From NCBI RefSeq assembly GCF_902729425.1, contig NZ_CACVCH010000024.1:81996-145995 (forward strand): 64,000 bases of DNA, in the 5' to 3' direction. The first letter of the stretch is position 1. The number at the start of each line of letters is the position of its first letter. The DNA is from Magnetospirillum sp. SS-4. Lineage in GTDB: Bacteria > Pseudomonadota > Alphaproteobacteria > Rhodospirillales > Magnetospirillaceae. Shown here in pieces: positions 16,385 through 24,921 of the stretch. Both the position numbers and the translations under genes were made by a program. Under the pieces are notes generated by a model. The model was not told the DNA's origin. It did no database searches and saw nothing but the letters and a program-made list of their open reading frames with translations.

Positions 16385-17407
16385 ATGGTCGAGATTCTCA
16401 ACCCCTTCGACGCGGGCGGCTATTCGCTCGCCGAGATGACCCAGGCCATCAACCTGCTGCCCAACCTTTACACCCGCCTCGGCCAGATGGGGCTGTTCCG
16501 CTTCGAAGGCGTCACCCAGCGATCGGTGATCATCGAGCAGGCCGAGGGTGTCCTCAACCTGCTGCCCACCGTGCCGCTGGGCGGCCCGGCCACCGTCGCC
16601 AATCGCGACAGCCGCGCCATGCGCTCGTTCACGGTGCCGTGGATCCCGCATGACGACGCCATTACGCCCCAGGACGTCCAGGGGGTGCGCGGCTTCGGCG
16701 TCGCCGATGCCGCCGACCCGCTGGCCACGGTGATGGAGCGCAAGCTCACCCGCATGCGGAGCAAGCACGCCCAGACCCGCGAGTTCATGGAGGTCAATGC
16801 GCTCAAGGGCATCGTCCGCGATGGCGCCGGCAGCACGTTGTACGACTACTTCGCCGAGTTCGGGCTCAATCGCCAGCAGGTGGATTTCGCCCTCGGTACC
16901 GCCGCCACCAACGTCCAGGGCAAGATCCGCGATGTCCTGCGCAAGGTGGAGACGGAACTCAAGGGCGAGACCATGACCGGCGTGCTGGCCCTGGTGAGCC
17001 CGGAGTTCTTCGACAAGCTGATCGGCCATGCCAGGGTCGAGACGGCCTACCAGTTCTTCTCGTCGGCCGGCGCCCAGCCGCTCAGGGAAGACGTGCGCCG
17101 CCGCTTCCCCTTCGCCGGCATGGTGTTCGAAGAGTACAACGCCACCGTCACCCTCTCCACGGGGCAGACGGAAACCCTGATCCCGGCCGGCGAAGGTATC
17201 GCTTTCCCGCTGGGCACCATGGACACCTTCGTCACCTATGGCGCCCCGGCCAACCTGATCGAGACGGTCAACACCCTGGGCGTGCCCATGTACGCCCGCC
17301 AGCTTGCCCGCATGGACGGCAGCGCCATCGACGTCAAAACCGAGGCGTCGATCCTGCCGGTCAACAAGCGGCCCCGCCTGGCGGTGCGGTTGTTCTCGGG
17401 CAACTGA
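16385..17407 (+). CDS. Major capsid protein, gpE family
   Basis: 340 aa, matching lambda gpE length. Diagnostic stretches include TVPWIPHDDAITPQDVQGVRGFG, the ERKLTRMRSKHAQTREFMEVNALKG helix region (spine helix and hinge) and a C-terminal PANLIETVNTLG segment. HK97-fold protein that builds the icosahedral head. Its start follows the decoration protein by 15 bases. Confidence 0.93.
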   Translation: MVEILNPFDAGGYSLAEMTQAINLLPNLYTRLGQMGLFRFEGVTQRSVIIEQAEGVLNLLPTVPLGGPATVANRDSRAMRSFTVPWIPHDDAITPQDVQGVRGFGVADAADPLATVMERKLTRMRSKHAQTREFMEVNALKGIVRDGAGSTLYDYFAEFGLNRQQVDFALGTAATNVQGKIRDVLRKVETELKGETMTGVLALVSPEFFDKLIGHARVETAYQFFSSAGAQPLREDVRRRFPFAGMVFEEYNATVTLSTGQTETLIPAGEGIAFPLGTMDTFVTYGAPANLIETVNTLGVPMYARQLARMDGSAIDVKTEASILPVNKRPRLAVRLFSGN

Positions 17408-17409
17408 CC

Positions 17410-17706
17410 ATGTCGGCCTTCGCCGACGCTCTGGACGACCTGTTCGCCGATCCCAACATCGCCGCCACCGTCAGCTACCAGGGCCGTCCCGTGCGTGCCC
17501 TGGTACTCCGACCCGATCGCGATCTCGAATTTTCCGACATCACCATTCAGACGGCGACGGCGGTGTTCGAGATCCGGCGGCGGGAGTTTCCAACTCCCCA
17601 GGCGGGGGATGTGATCGTCCATGACGGCGACAGCTTCGTCGTCCAGGGCGAACCCCGTCTGGATGCCGAGCGGTTGGTCTGGACCTTGAACACGAGACCG
17701 GCATGA
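17410..17706 (+). CDS. Head-tail joining protein, gpFII-like
   Basis: 98 aa, two bases after the capsid gene, where lambda keeps its FI/FII connectors. It is beta-rich (ATAVFEIRRREFPTPQAGDVI, DSFVVQGEPRL, ending VWTLNTRPA). The last 33 bases of this gene recur, diverged, at 19106-19138 beyond the inserted cargo gene, where they encode VWTLDTRPA and stop. This suggests the gene once abutted the Z-like gene directly. Confidence 0.8.
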   Translation: MSAFADALDDLFADPNIAATVSYQGRPVRALVLRPDRDLEFSDITIQTATAVFEIRRREFPTPQAGDVIVHDGDSFVVQGEPRLDAERLVWTLNTRPA

Positions 17707-17708
17707 AA
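17676..17708 (+). repeat. Left copy of 33-nt imperfect direct repeat flanking the cargo gene
   Basis: These 33 bases match 19106-19138 at 29 positions, including the exact core ACGAGACCGGCATGAAA (17692-17708). The left copy holds the true 3' end and stop of the head-tail joining gene. The mismatches are mainly at codon third positions, so the two copies look like homologous gene ends of different age rather than a fresh target-site duplication. Confidence 0.9.
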
Positions 17709-17733
17709 TCAAACGCTTTCATCGTATCCGGTT

Positions 17734-18942
17734 TCAATATCCGATGACGAACGCCGCATCGACATTGACTTCGTTTCCATACTGAAAAAATGCCGTGAGC
17801 CGATTCACTACACGGTCAAAGACCAGTGTCCGGTTGCCTTTCTTGTTATTCCGGATCTTTGGTACGATGATAATTAGATAATTGGCATGTGTGCAGATGT
17901 GGCACTTCCACAGGTCCAATAGATCCATGTTGTTCTCAAGCGTTTTTCCCCGTTCCACCTCGATCAGAATCCCTCCACCGTCCCGGTACGGTCGGAAATA
18001 GTCAGGTCGGAGGCTCTTGGTGCCATAAGCGGCGAATAGATCAGTCTGCTCAGATGAGAAGCCGAGGTGCTGTAAATGTGGCTTCAAAATAATTTGAATG
18101 GCATGGCTAGTTGCATCAACAACATTGGCTCTCGATATGTCGGAGAAAATTCCGGGTTGGGTCATGAATTCCACGATGCTGTCCGCAGCCGAATACGCTT
18201 CTGCATAGCTCAGGAGGTTCGGAAGATTCGTGTTGCTTAACACGCAAAACGCGGGGATTAGGTCACCCGAGGCATTTCCTGTCATGGTCTGCATAACGCG
18301 GTCGGCATAGACAAGATGCCCGCGTTCGGAACCATCAGCTACGCGGCACCAAGACTCGACACACAGGCAAGCCTCCGTCCCTTTTTCGTCGGAGAACCAG
18401 TATAGGAAGCCGCCATGCATGCCGGGGACAGCGAACCAAACCCTTTTTCCCTGTTCAAGTTCGGTAAGGCATTCCAGATCGGGCAATCTGATACACCCCT
18501 CCTCAATCAACCAATTGGCTCGACCGCGAATAAGCCGATGAAACTGACCTTGAATGCGGGATAACACGTCAGGGTCAATTTGGACCCGGCGTTCCGGTGC
18601 CAGTAGTTTCTCAATTTCCGCATGCCCCCGTCGCCGAGCAATCTCTTGGGCAGTTTCCCCATCCCGATTCTTCAAAGTGCGGGAGGCCCCGAGATCCAAC
18701 AAACGCCGGATAACGGCGACTGGAGCGCCTGAGTAAGCTGCTTGATGCAGCGGGGTATAGTGAAAATTCCCGCCCGGTCGGATGGCGTTGATCAGTTCCG
18801 GCGATTCCCCGATCATGGTAAGGAGCTTGTTCCAATCGGCACTCTTGGCGGCATCGGCCAATTCGTGCCGCATGGCCAGCGCGTCAGCATTGGCGTTTTC
18901 CGGAACGCCCATGACGCCATCCCAGTACATTTGGTCGGACAT
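17734..18942 (-). CDS. Ankyrin-repeat protein with possible PD-(D/E)XK nuclease domain (cargo gene)
   Basis: 402 aa, antisense to the virion operon, with GGAGGGG before its ATG. Residues about 62-118 hold two ankyrin repeats (YTPLHQAAYSGAPVAVIRRLL, then ETAQEIARRRGHAEIEKLL). The middle is unassigned. Near residue 325 comes RPDYFRPYRDGG, then ILIEVERGKTLENN and WKCHICTHANYLIIIVP. This Asp then Glu-x-Glu...Lys arrangement after a strand is compatible with a restriction-endonuclease fold, but that is a weak call. Base composition is lower in GC than the flanking phage genes. Position and orientation mark it as a lysogenic-conversion gene (moron), plausibly superinfection defence. Confidence 0.6.
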   Translation of the reverse strand: MSDQMYWDGVMGVPENANADALAMRHELADAAKSADWNKLLTMIGESPELINAIRPGGNFHYTPLHQAAYSGAPVAVIRRLLDLGASRTLKNRDGETAQEIARRRGHAEIEKLLAPERRVQIDPDVLSRIQGQFHRLIRGRANWLIEEGCIRLPDLECLTELEQGKRVWFAVPGMHGGFLYWFSDEKGTEACLCVESWCRVADGSERGHLVYADRVMQTMTGNASGDLIPAFCVLSNTNLPNLLSYAEAYSAADSIVEFMTQPGIFSDISRANVVDATSHAIQIILKPHLQHLGFSSEQTDLFAAYGTKSLRPDYFRPYRDGGGILIEVERGKTLENNMDLLDLWKCHICTHANYLIIIVPKIRNNKKGNRTLVFDRVVNRLTAFFQYGNEVNVDAAFVIGY

Positions 18943-19105
18943 CGTTCCCCTCCCGCGCCCCGTATTCTAGATGTTGGCTCGTGGGTTGGCGCAGTGCCGA
19001 TGTCTGGTCACGATCAACAGCCTGAAGACAGCCTAAGGTCACTGGGAAGACGCGGCAACTTCCGCGTCATTAGGGACCGTCATCTCTAATGATTTTGCGG
19101 TCGCT

Positions 19106-19138
19106 GGTGTGGACCCTGGATACGAGACCGGCATGAAA
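19106..19138 (+). repeat. Right copy of 33-nt imperfect direct repeat flanking the cargo gene
   Basis: Partner of 17676-17708. Read in the head-tail joining frame it encodes VWTLDTRPA and stop, a leftover C-terminus, and its ATG at 19133 is the start of the next phage gene. The repeat therefore restores both genes around the 1.4-kb cargo. Bases 18943-19105 between the cargo start and this repeat hold no gene and probably carry the cargo promoter. Confidence 0.9.
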
Positions 19139-19771
19139 CTCGCGGCAGCCCTTTCCGGCGATCTGCGCAAGATCATGGCCGAGGAGGTCAAGGCCGCCGA
19201 GGATGCCGTCACCGCCGCCATGCGTCAGGCTGCGGACGGGCTGAAGGCCGACCTCCGCCGCCAGATCACCGAGGCGGGAATGGGCCAGCGCCTTGCCAAC
19301 ACCTGGCGGGCCGAGCATTATCCCAAGGGCCGCAATAGCATCAAGGCGGCGGGCTTCGTCTTCACCAAGGCCCCCACCATCATCCGCGCCTTCGACGAGG
19401 GGGCGGTGATCAAGTCCAGGCATGGCTTCTGGCTGGCGATCCCCACGCCCGCCGCCGGCACCGGCGCCCGAGGTCGGCGCATGACGCCCGGCCTGTGGGA
19501 ACAGATGCACGGGAATCGGCTCCGCTTCATCTACCGCCGCGGCGCTCCCTCGTTGCTGGTGGCCGAGAACATGCGGGCACGCACCGGCAAACGGGGCGGG
19601 TTCGGCCATGGCAGTGCCTCGGCGTTGCGCACCGGACGCGGGTTGGCCACCGTGGTGATGTTCATCCTGGTGCTGCAGGTGAGCTTGAAGAAACGCCTGG
19701 ACGTGAACGCCGCCGCCGAGCGGTGGGCCGATGCCCTGCCGGGGCTGATCGTGGGGAATTGGAGGTCCTGA
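19133..19771 (+). CDS. Minor tail/head completion protein, DUF6441 (gpZ-position)
   Basis: 212 aa from the ATG at 19133. It begins with an amphipathic helical part (LSGDLRKIMAEEVKAAEDAV) and includes GRNSIKAAGFVFTKAPTIIRAFDEG and a basic LWEQMHGNRLRFIYRRG stretch. It occupies the place of lambda gpZ, between head-tail joining and tail terminator, and resembles DUF6441 proteins from memory. It probably helps join or complete tails. Confidence 0.7.
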   Translation: MKLAAALSGDLRKIMAEEVKAAEDAVTAAMRQAADGLKADLRRQITEAGMGQRLANTWRAEHYPKGRNSIKAAGFVFTKAPTIIRAFDEGAVIKSRHGFWLAIPTPAAGTGARGRRMTPGLWEQMHGNRLRFIYRRGAPSLLVAENMRARTGKRGGFGHGSASALRTGRGLATVVMFILVLQVSLKKRLDVNAAAERWADALPGLIVGNWRS

Positions 19772-20199
19772 TGCCGTCCATCCGCGAACAGATTTTCACC
19801 GCCCTGCTGGCACGGCTGGAAACGGTCCCCGATGCGACGGCCAAGCGGGAAGCCCCATTGCCGGAGACAGTGCCCGCCGGTGGGCTGATCATCCTGCGCG
19901 ACGGCGATCCTGGCGACCCGGAAGTGGTGCTGTCGCCCGTCACCTATCTCTGGGAACACCAAACCGAGATCGAGGTGATCCGCCAACGCGGCCAGGACGA
20001 CGACAGTGCGGCATTGGACGCCTTGCTGGTGGCGGTGGGAATCGCTTTGGCGGCTGACCGTTCCCTCGGTGGTCTGGCTGAATGGCTGGACTGGGGCGCC
20101 CCCAAGACCTCGGGCCTCGCCATCGACGGGGCTGCTTCCTTACGCGGCGCCACGGTGCCCCTCACCATCCATTACAGCAGCCCCGATCCGTTGGGCTGA
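19771..20199 (+). CDS. Tail terminator protein, gpU-like
   Basis: 142 aa with GGAGG eight bases before ATG, overlapping the previous stop by one base. The N-terminal IREQIFTALLARLETV helix, the PAGGLIILRDGDP strand pair and a C-terminal strand (GATVPLTIHY) fit the gpU fold, which caps the tail tube when it reaches its length. Position before the tail-tube gene supports this. Confidence 0.75.
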   Translation: MPSIREQIFTALLARLETVPDATAKREAPLPETVPAGGLIILRDGDPGDPEVVLSPVTYLWEHQTEIEVIRQRGQDDDSAALDALLVAVGIALAADRSLGGLAEWLDWGAPKTSGLAIDGAASLRGATVPLTIHYSSPDPLG

Positions 20200-20222
20200 T
20201 CCTTTCCAATCGGAGTTTCGAC

Positions 20223-21212
20223 ATGGGCAAAACGCGCGCTTACGGCGCCGATTGCGTGCTGCTGGCCGCCTTCGAGGCGGGCTACGGCGTGCTTCCGGCC
20301 AACGGCTACACCCGGCTGTCATTCACGGAATGCAGCCTGGGGGCCGAGCGCCCCCTGGGCTACGACCCGCTGCTAGGCCAGGGCCGCGATGCCCAGGATC
20401 CCTATTACGAGGCGGTCAAGGACGAGGGCGATGTCGGCGTGCCACTCGATGTGCGGGCGCTGGGGTTCTGGCTGAAGGGCCTGTTCGGCGCACCCGCCAC
20501 CACGGGCGATACCGACACCGGTTTCACCCATGTGTTCACCTCGGGCGGCACCTTGCCCAGCCTGGCGCTGGAAATCGGCCACGCCAAGCTGGCCATCCCT
20601 AAGTTCTTCCGCCATGCCGGGGCCAAGCTGGACAAGCTGTCCTTCGATATGGCCCGCTCCGGCGCCGCCAATGCCACCGTCTCGGTGATCGCCCAGGGCG
20701 AGACCGAAACCGCCGCCCCCATCGACGCCGCCCCGGCGGCCTTTCCTCTGAAACGCTTTTCCCAGGGCAGCGGCACCATCCGGATCGGCGGCGGCCAACT
20801 GGCCAACGTGGTCGGCGGCAAGCTGTCCTTCTCCAACAATCTGGAGCGGGTCGAGACCATCCGCGCCGACGGCCTGATCGACGGCGTCGACGAGACCGAG
20901 GCCACCGCCGAAGGCTCGGTGGACATCCGTTTCGGCACCGATACCACGCTCACCGCCGCCATCGCCGCCGAAAGCCCGGTGGAGATGGAATACGGCTTCA
21001 CCATTCCCGCTGCCGGAGGCGGCAATTCAACAACGTCGCCCTTTGCCCTGACCTTCCATCTGCCCCGCGTCTTCCTGCCCAAGAAGAAGCAGGAGATCAA
21101 AGGCCCCGGCGGTATCCAGGCCAGCTACGACTGGCGGGCCGCCCGCGATCCGGTGGCCGGGTATCTGCTCCGCGTCACCCTGGTCAACGACGTGGCGGGG
21201 TACGGGCCATGA
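20223..21212 (+). CDS. Major tail tube protein
   Basis: 329 aa, beta-rich, starting MGKTRAYGADCVLLAAFEAG. Size, position (after the terminator, before the tail chaperone) and long runs of alternating residues (TIRIGGGQLANVVGGKLSFSNN) fit siphophage tail tube proteins. Hexameric rings of it stack to form the non-contractile tail through which DNA is injected. Its last codon overlaps the next gene's start region. Confidence 0.82.
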   Translation: MGKTRAYGADCVLLAAFEAGYGVLPANGYTRLSFTECSLGAERPLGYDPLLGQGRDAQDPYYEAVKDEGDVGVPLDVRALGFWLKGLFGAPATTGDTDTGFTHVFTSGGTLPSLALEIGHAKLAIPKFFRHAGAKLDKLSFDMARSGAANATVSVIAQGETETAAPIDAAPAAFPLKRFSQGSGTIRIGGGQLANVVGGKLSFSNNLERVETIRADGLIDGVDETEATAEGSVDIRFGTDTTLTAAIAAESPVEMEYGFTIPAAGGGNSTTSPFALTFHLPRVFLPKKKQEIKGPGGIQASYDWRAARDPVAGYLLRVTLVNDVAGYGP

Positions 21213-21724
21213 TCCGCCTGACCATCCCCAAGGAACCCTACTGGATCGATCTGCCCCATGGCGTGCGGGTGTTCGTCCGCCCCCTGACCACGGCAGTCTA
21301 CGAGGCTGCCCGGGCAAGGGGGTGGCGCATGGCCCGCGCCATTGCCGCCGAACATGCGGATCTCAAGGCGGCCGGGGCCGACATCACCGGCCTGCCGGAC
21401 CTGTCCGACGAGGACGCCCTGGCCGGGCTGTCGCAGATGCTGTTCGCCCAAGGTCTGGCCCGCTCGGCCATCACCAAATGGGAGGGTGTGCTGGGGGCTG
21501 ACGATCAGGCCGCCGAGATCTCCGACGCCGCTATCGCCGAGTTGATGCAGCTTCCCCGCATGGCCGAGTCCTTCGTCGTCCAATACACCGAAACCCACGA
21601 AGCGGTCATCGCCGAGGGAAACGTCTCCAGGCCCGCGCCGAATGGCACTTCGGCGGCGGGCCGGACTACTGCCGAGGCTGCGGTGGAAACTGCGACTGCC
21701 CCTACGACACCAACGCCCCCCTGA
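21209..21724 (+). CDS. Tail assembly chaperone, zero-frame product (gpG-like)
   Basis: 171 aa from ATG at 21209. It begins IRLTIPKEPYWIDLPHG and contains ITKWEGVLGADDQAAEISD, as in DUF-type tail chaperones of alphaproteobacterial phages. It lies just before the tape measure gene. It should coat the tape measure protein during tail assembly. A GGGAAAC heptamer at codon 136-138 lets some ribosomes move to the -1 frame (see next entry). Confidence 0.8.
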   Translation: MIRLTIPKEPYWIDLPHGVRVFVRPLTTAVYEAARARGWRMARAIAAEHADLKAAGADITGLPDLSDEDALAGLSQMLFAQGLARSAITKWEGVLGADDQAAEISDAAIAELMQLPRMAESFVVQYTETHEAVIAEGNVSRPAPNGTSAAGRTTAEAAVETATAPTTPTPP

Positions 21725-21936
21725 CCGAAGCGGGCTGGCAGGCCTGGGAATTGCTGACCGGGGCCATCGGCGCCATTCGCATTGGCCCGCGTGGCGGCAT
21801 CACCGGCCTCGACCTTCCCGCCCTGCTGATCCAGGCCGAGGCCCTGGGTTACGACCAGCCCCTGGTGGCGCGGCTGCTGCCCTTCGCCGAGCGGGGCATG
21901 GTGGCAGGGGCTGCGAAGATGCACACCGAGACCTGA
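21209..21936 (+). CDS. Tail assembly chaperone, -1 frameshift product with DUF1799 domain (gpGT-like)
   Basis: The -1 frame over 21622-21936 encodes a DUF1799-type domain (AEWHFGGGPDYCRGCGG, CDCPYDTN, then GWQAWELLTGAIGAIR), but its conserved N-terminal part has no ATG, GTG or TTG before it: the first is TTG at 21751, inside the domain. The heptamer G GGA AAC at 21616-21622 is in the exact X XXY YYZ register for the zero frame. Slippage there would join 138 residues of the chaperone to 104 residues of the DUF1799 frame, giving about 242 aa, as in lambda G/GT. Confidence 0.82.
21616..21622 (+). promoter_or_regulatory. Programmed -1 ribosomal frameshift site GGGAAAC
   Basis: Zero-frame codons are GAG GGA AAC (21614-21622), giving the slippery heptamer G GGA AAC. 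Lambda uses GGGAAAG at the corresponding place. After slipping, ribosomes read CGT CTC CAG and continue into the DUF1799 frame. No structure search was made for a stimulatory hairpin, although the downstream sequence is GC-rich. Confidence 0.85.
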
Positions 21937-21939
21937 TTC

Positions 21940-24921
21940 ATGGCCACCAAATCCGTCTCCATCCGCCTGTCCCTGCAGGACGGCGAAACCGTTCGTCGTG
22001 CCCTGCTGAAGCTGGGCGAGGACGGGCAGAAGGCGCTGGCCCGGATCGAAGGGGCGGCGCAGCCCGCGTCCAAGTCGCTGCTGGCCATCAACGCCGCCAG
22101 CCAGGATATCCAGGGCGGCATGGCGGCTTTCGCCTCGCGGCTCGGCCCCATCGGTTCGGTGATGATGGCGCTGGGGCCAGCTGGGCTGGCGGCAGGTGCG
22201 GCCATCGGCCTGTTCGGCAAGGCGATGGTCGACTCCACCGTCAAGATGGAGACCCTGGAAGCGCGGCTGAAGGGTCTGGTCGGCACTGCGGCCCTGGCCG
22301 AAACCACCAGCTATCTCTACGCCCAGGCCCAGAAGACCGGCACCGCCCTCGAGACGGTGATCGACGCCTATTCCCGGCTGGCGGCGCTGCAGAAGGCGGG
22401 GATCATCACCACCGGCGAATCCCGCGCTCTGCTGGAGGGCTTCCAGGCCACCGCCATCGCGCTGGGCGCCTCGTCCGGGCAGTTGGAGCAGTCGCTGTTC
22501 GGCCTCGCCCAGGGTCTGTCCTCGGGCACGCTCCGCGCCGAGGAGCTGAACCAGGTGGTCGAGCCCATGCCCGGCCTGCTGCAGGCTCTGGACCGGGCAG
22601 CCAATCTGCCATCGGGCGGCTTCCGCCAGATGGTGGCCCAGGGCAAGGTGACGGCGGACATGTTCCGCGACACCCTGATCAAGGCGCTGAAGAGCTTCGA
22701 CGCCGCCGCCAGCGACAGCGCCGACACCAGCGAGCGGTCGTTCCAGCGGCTGTCCAACGCCTGGACCAACTTCACCAACGCGCCGTGGCTGCGCAAGGTG
22801 CTGTCCGGCGCTGCCAATGCCGGGACCTTCCTGCTGGAGGACGCCACGCCGGGGGACGGCAGCCTCGCCGCCCAGTTGAAGGCAGTTGAGGCCCGCATCG
22901 CCCAGGCCTCCAGCGGTTCTGCCATGGGCAAGCCGCTGGCCACCGGCTATCGCGGCACCACCACGTCGCTGCAGTTGGACAACCAGGAACTGGTCAAGCT
23001 GCGCGCCGAGCGCCAGCGCCTCCTCGATGAGATCGCCCAGGCCGACCGGCGGGCGGCCGAGGAGGAGGTCCGGGCCAAGGCCGAGCGCGACCGGGTCCGG
23101 GCAGGGCAGCGCGAGCCGGCCTATGTGGAGAAGCTGTCCGACCTGAAGTTCGAGGTGGAATGGCAGGAGCGCCTCAACGCCGCTCGCGCCGCCGGCAACG
23201 CCGAGTTCGCCCGCACCAAGGCCCAGTACGATGCCGCCAAGGGCTTCCGCCAGCTTGAGAAGGATCTGTTCCAGCAGGGTGGTGTCTACCGCACCCCGGC
23301 CAAGGAACAGGAAATCCGCGACCTGCTGGCGCGCGAGGCCCAGGCCAAGGGAACGGGCGAAATGTCCGCCCAGGCCCAGGCCGAGGTACTGGGGCTGGAG
23401 CTTCAGGCCCGTGGCCAGGAGCGCCTTGCCCTGGCCGCCCGCGAGGGTGGTCGCGCCCAGATCGACGCCGCCCGCGCCGCCAAGGTGCTGGAATTCGCCT
23501 TCAAGAACGGCGGTGTCGCCGTCGCCGCCTACGACCAAGCGCTGCGGCGCATCGACGACGCCAAGCTGCTGGAGCAGAAGAACGGCTTGCTCCGCTCGCT
23601 GGAGCAGGAATCCGCCGCCAACGACCGCCTTGCCGACGCGGCGCGGGGATCGGTGGCCGACACCCTGTTGGCGGAGCGCACCAACTGGCTGGCAGAGCAG
23701 GCCTCCAAGGGGCTGACCGACGCCAACGGTGACCTGGCCCGCTCTTACGATCAGGTGCAGAAATCCCGCGCCGAAAGCGAGGCCGCCCGTGCCATCGCCG
23801 ATCTGGAGCGCGAGATCGATGCCCAGAGGCGGCTGGCCGAGGCGGTGCGCAGCGGCGACCGCGCCCGGGTCCGCGACGTCACCATCGACACCGACGTGGC
23901 CCGCTTTGCCCGCAGCCGCAAGCTGGCCGAGGACGATCCCAAGGTCGACGAATACCGGTCGGCCCGGTCACGCCAGTATGCCGAGGCGGTCAAGGACGAG
24001 GCCCAGCAGACCAATCTGGCCTACGACGCCACCCTGCGGTTCAGGGACGAGCTGGCCAAGCTCAACGAACAGCGGGCCAGTGGCGCCTTGTCGGAGGAAG
24101 CCTACGCCCGCCGCTATCAGGAACTGGAGCAGGACAAACTGGCGGCCAGCCGGGAATGGCAGGACGGCGCCATCCGAGCTGTGCGGGCCTATGTGGATGA
24201 GGCCACCAATGCCGCCGCCTCGGCCGAGCGCGCCATGAACGGCATGCTGAAATCGTCCGAGGATGCCTTCGTCCAGTGGGCGACCACCGGCAAGCTGGCG
24301 GCGGGCGACCTGTTCAACACCCTGGCCGAGGAGGCACTGCGCGCCGCCTGGCGCATGGCAGTAGTGGCGCCCTTGTTCGGCGGAGCCAGCGGCGGCCTGT
24401 TCGGCGGCCTGATCGCCGGCATCGGCAGCTTCTTCTCCGGCGGGGGCGCCAGCAGCGGCGGCTCGGTCCCGGTGCCCGACACCGGCGCCTTCGCCATCGC
24501 CCATACCGGTGGCCTGGTCGGCCTCGACCGCCTCCAGACCCGCTCGTACAACCCCGCCGTCTTCGCCAATGCGCCCAAGTATCACGGTGGCGGTTTGGTA
24601 GCCGGCGAACGCCCCATCGTTGCCCGCGTCGGCGAGGGCGTGTTCACGCCGCGGCAGATGGACAATGCCGACCGCCTGCTGGGCGCGGCCCTGTCCCGGC
24701 CGGCAGCAGCGGTCAACGTGCAGGTCACCGTCCATAACAATGCCGCCGGCACCGAGGCCAAGGCCCAGTGGTCGCAGGGAGCGGACGGCAACGTCCAGGT
24801 CGATGTCTTCGTCGAGGAAATCGAGAACCGCCTCAACCGCCGCATCGGCCGCGGCGAGGGCATGGCGCCGGTGCTGGAGCATCGCTATGGCCTCAATCCG
24901 GCGGCCGGAGCCTACCGATGA
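21940..24921 (+). CDS. Tail tape measure protein
   Basis: 993 aa, the longest gene of the cassette. The N-terminal 300 residues are typical of tape measure proteins (TKSVSIRLSLQDGETVRRALL, a membrane-like GLAAGAAIGLFGKAMVD segment, TMP motif region with QALDRAANLPSGGFRQM). Long coiled-coil-forming stretches rich in Ala, Glu and Arg follow. The C-terminus has Gly-rich hydrophobic sequence (FGGASGGLFGGLIAGIG) and a lambda gpH-like end. It sets tail length and enters the host envelope at infection. Confidence 0.92.
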   Translation: MATKSVSIRLSLQDGETVRRALLKLGEDGQKALARIEGAAQPASKSLLAINAASQDIQGGMAAFASRLGPIGSVMMALGPAGLAAGAAIGLFGKAMVDSTVKMETLEARLKGLVGTAALAETTSYLYAQAQKTGTALETVIDAYSRLAALQKAGIITTGESRALLEGFQATAIALGASSGQLEQSLFGLAQGLSSGTLRAEELNQVVEPMPGLLQALDRAANLPSGGFRQMVAQGKVTADMFRDTLIKALKSFDAAASDSADTSERSFQRLSNAWTNFTNAPWLRKVLSGAANAGTFLLEDATPGDGSLAAQLKAVEARIAQASSGSAMGKPLATGYRGTTTSLQLDNQELVKLRAERQRLLDEIAQADRRAAEEEVRAKAERDRVRAGQREPAYVEKLSDLKFEVEWQERLNAARAAGNAEFARTKAQYDAAKGFRQLEKDLFQQGGVYRTPAKEQEIRDLLAREAQAKGTGEMSAQAQAEVLGLELQARGQERLALAAREGGRAQIDAARAAKVLEFAFKNGGVAVAAYDQALRRIDDAKLLEQKNGLLRSLEQESAANDRLADAARGSVADTLLAERTNWLAEQASKGLTDANGDLARSYDQVQKSRAESEAARAIADLEREIDAQRRLAEAVRSGDRARVRDVTIDTDVARFARSRKLAEDDPKVDEYRSARSRQYAEAVKDEAQQTNLAYDATLRFRDELAKLNEQRASGALSEEAYARRYQELEQDKLAASREWQDGAIRAVRAYVDEATNAAASAERAMNGMLKSSEDAFVQWATTGKLAAGDLFNTLAEEALRAAWRMAVVAPLFGGASGGLFGGLIAGIGSFFSGGGASSGGSVPVPDTGAFAIAHTGGLVGLDRLQTRSYNPAVFANAPKYHGGGLVAGERPIVARVGEGVFTPRQMDNADRLLGAALSRPAAAVNVQVTVHNNAAGTEAKAQWSQGADGNVQVDVFVEEIENRLNRRIGRGEGMAPVLEHRYGLNPAAGAYR

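Noticed and set aside
14486..17029. 847-aa open frame antisense to the protease, decoration and capsid genes
   Set aside because: High GC produces long antisense frames; the plus strand here has three clearly recognisable virion genes with good starts.
17676..19138. IS element or transposon around the ankyrin gene
   Set aside because: There is no transposase and no terminal inverted repeat; the flanking repeats are homologous gene ends with silent mismatches.
21505..23538. 677-aa antisense frame over the tape measure gene
   Set aside because: It is the mirror of a conserved tape measure protein, with no ribosome site and composition typical of antisense translation.
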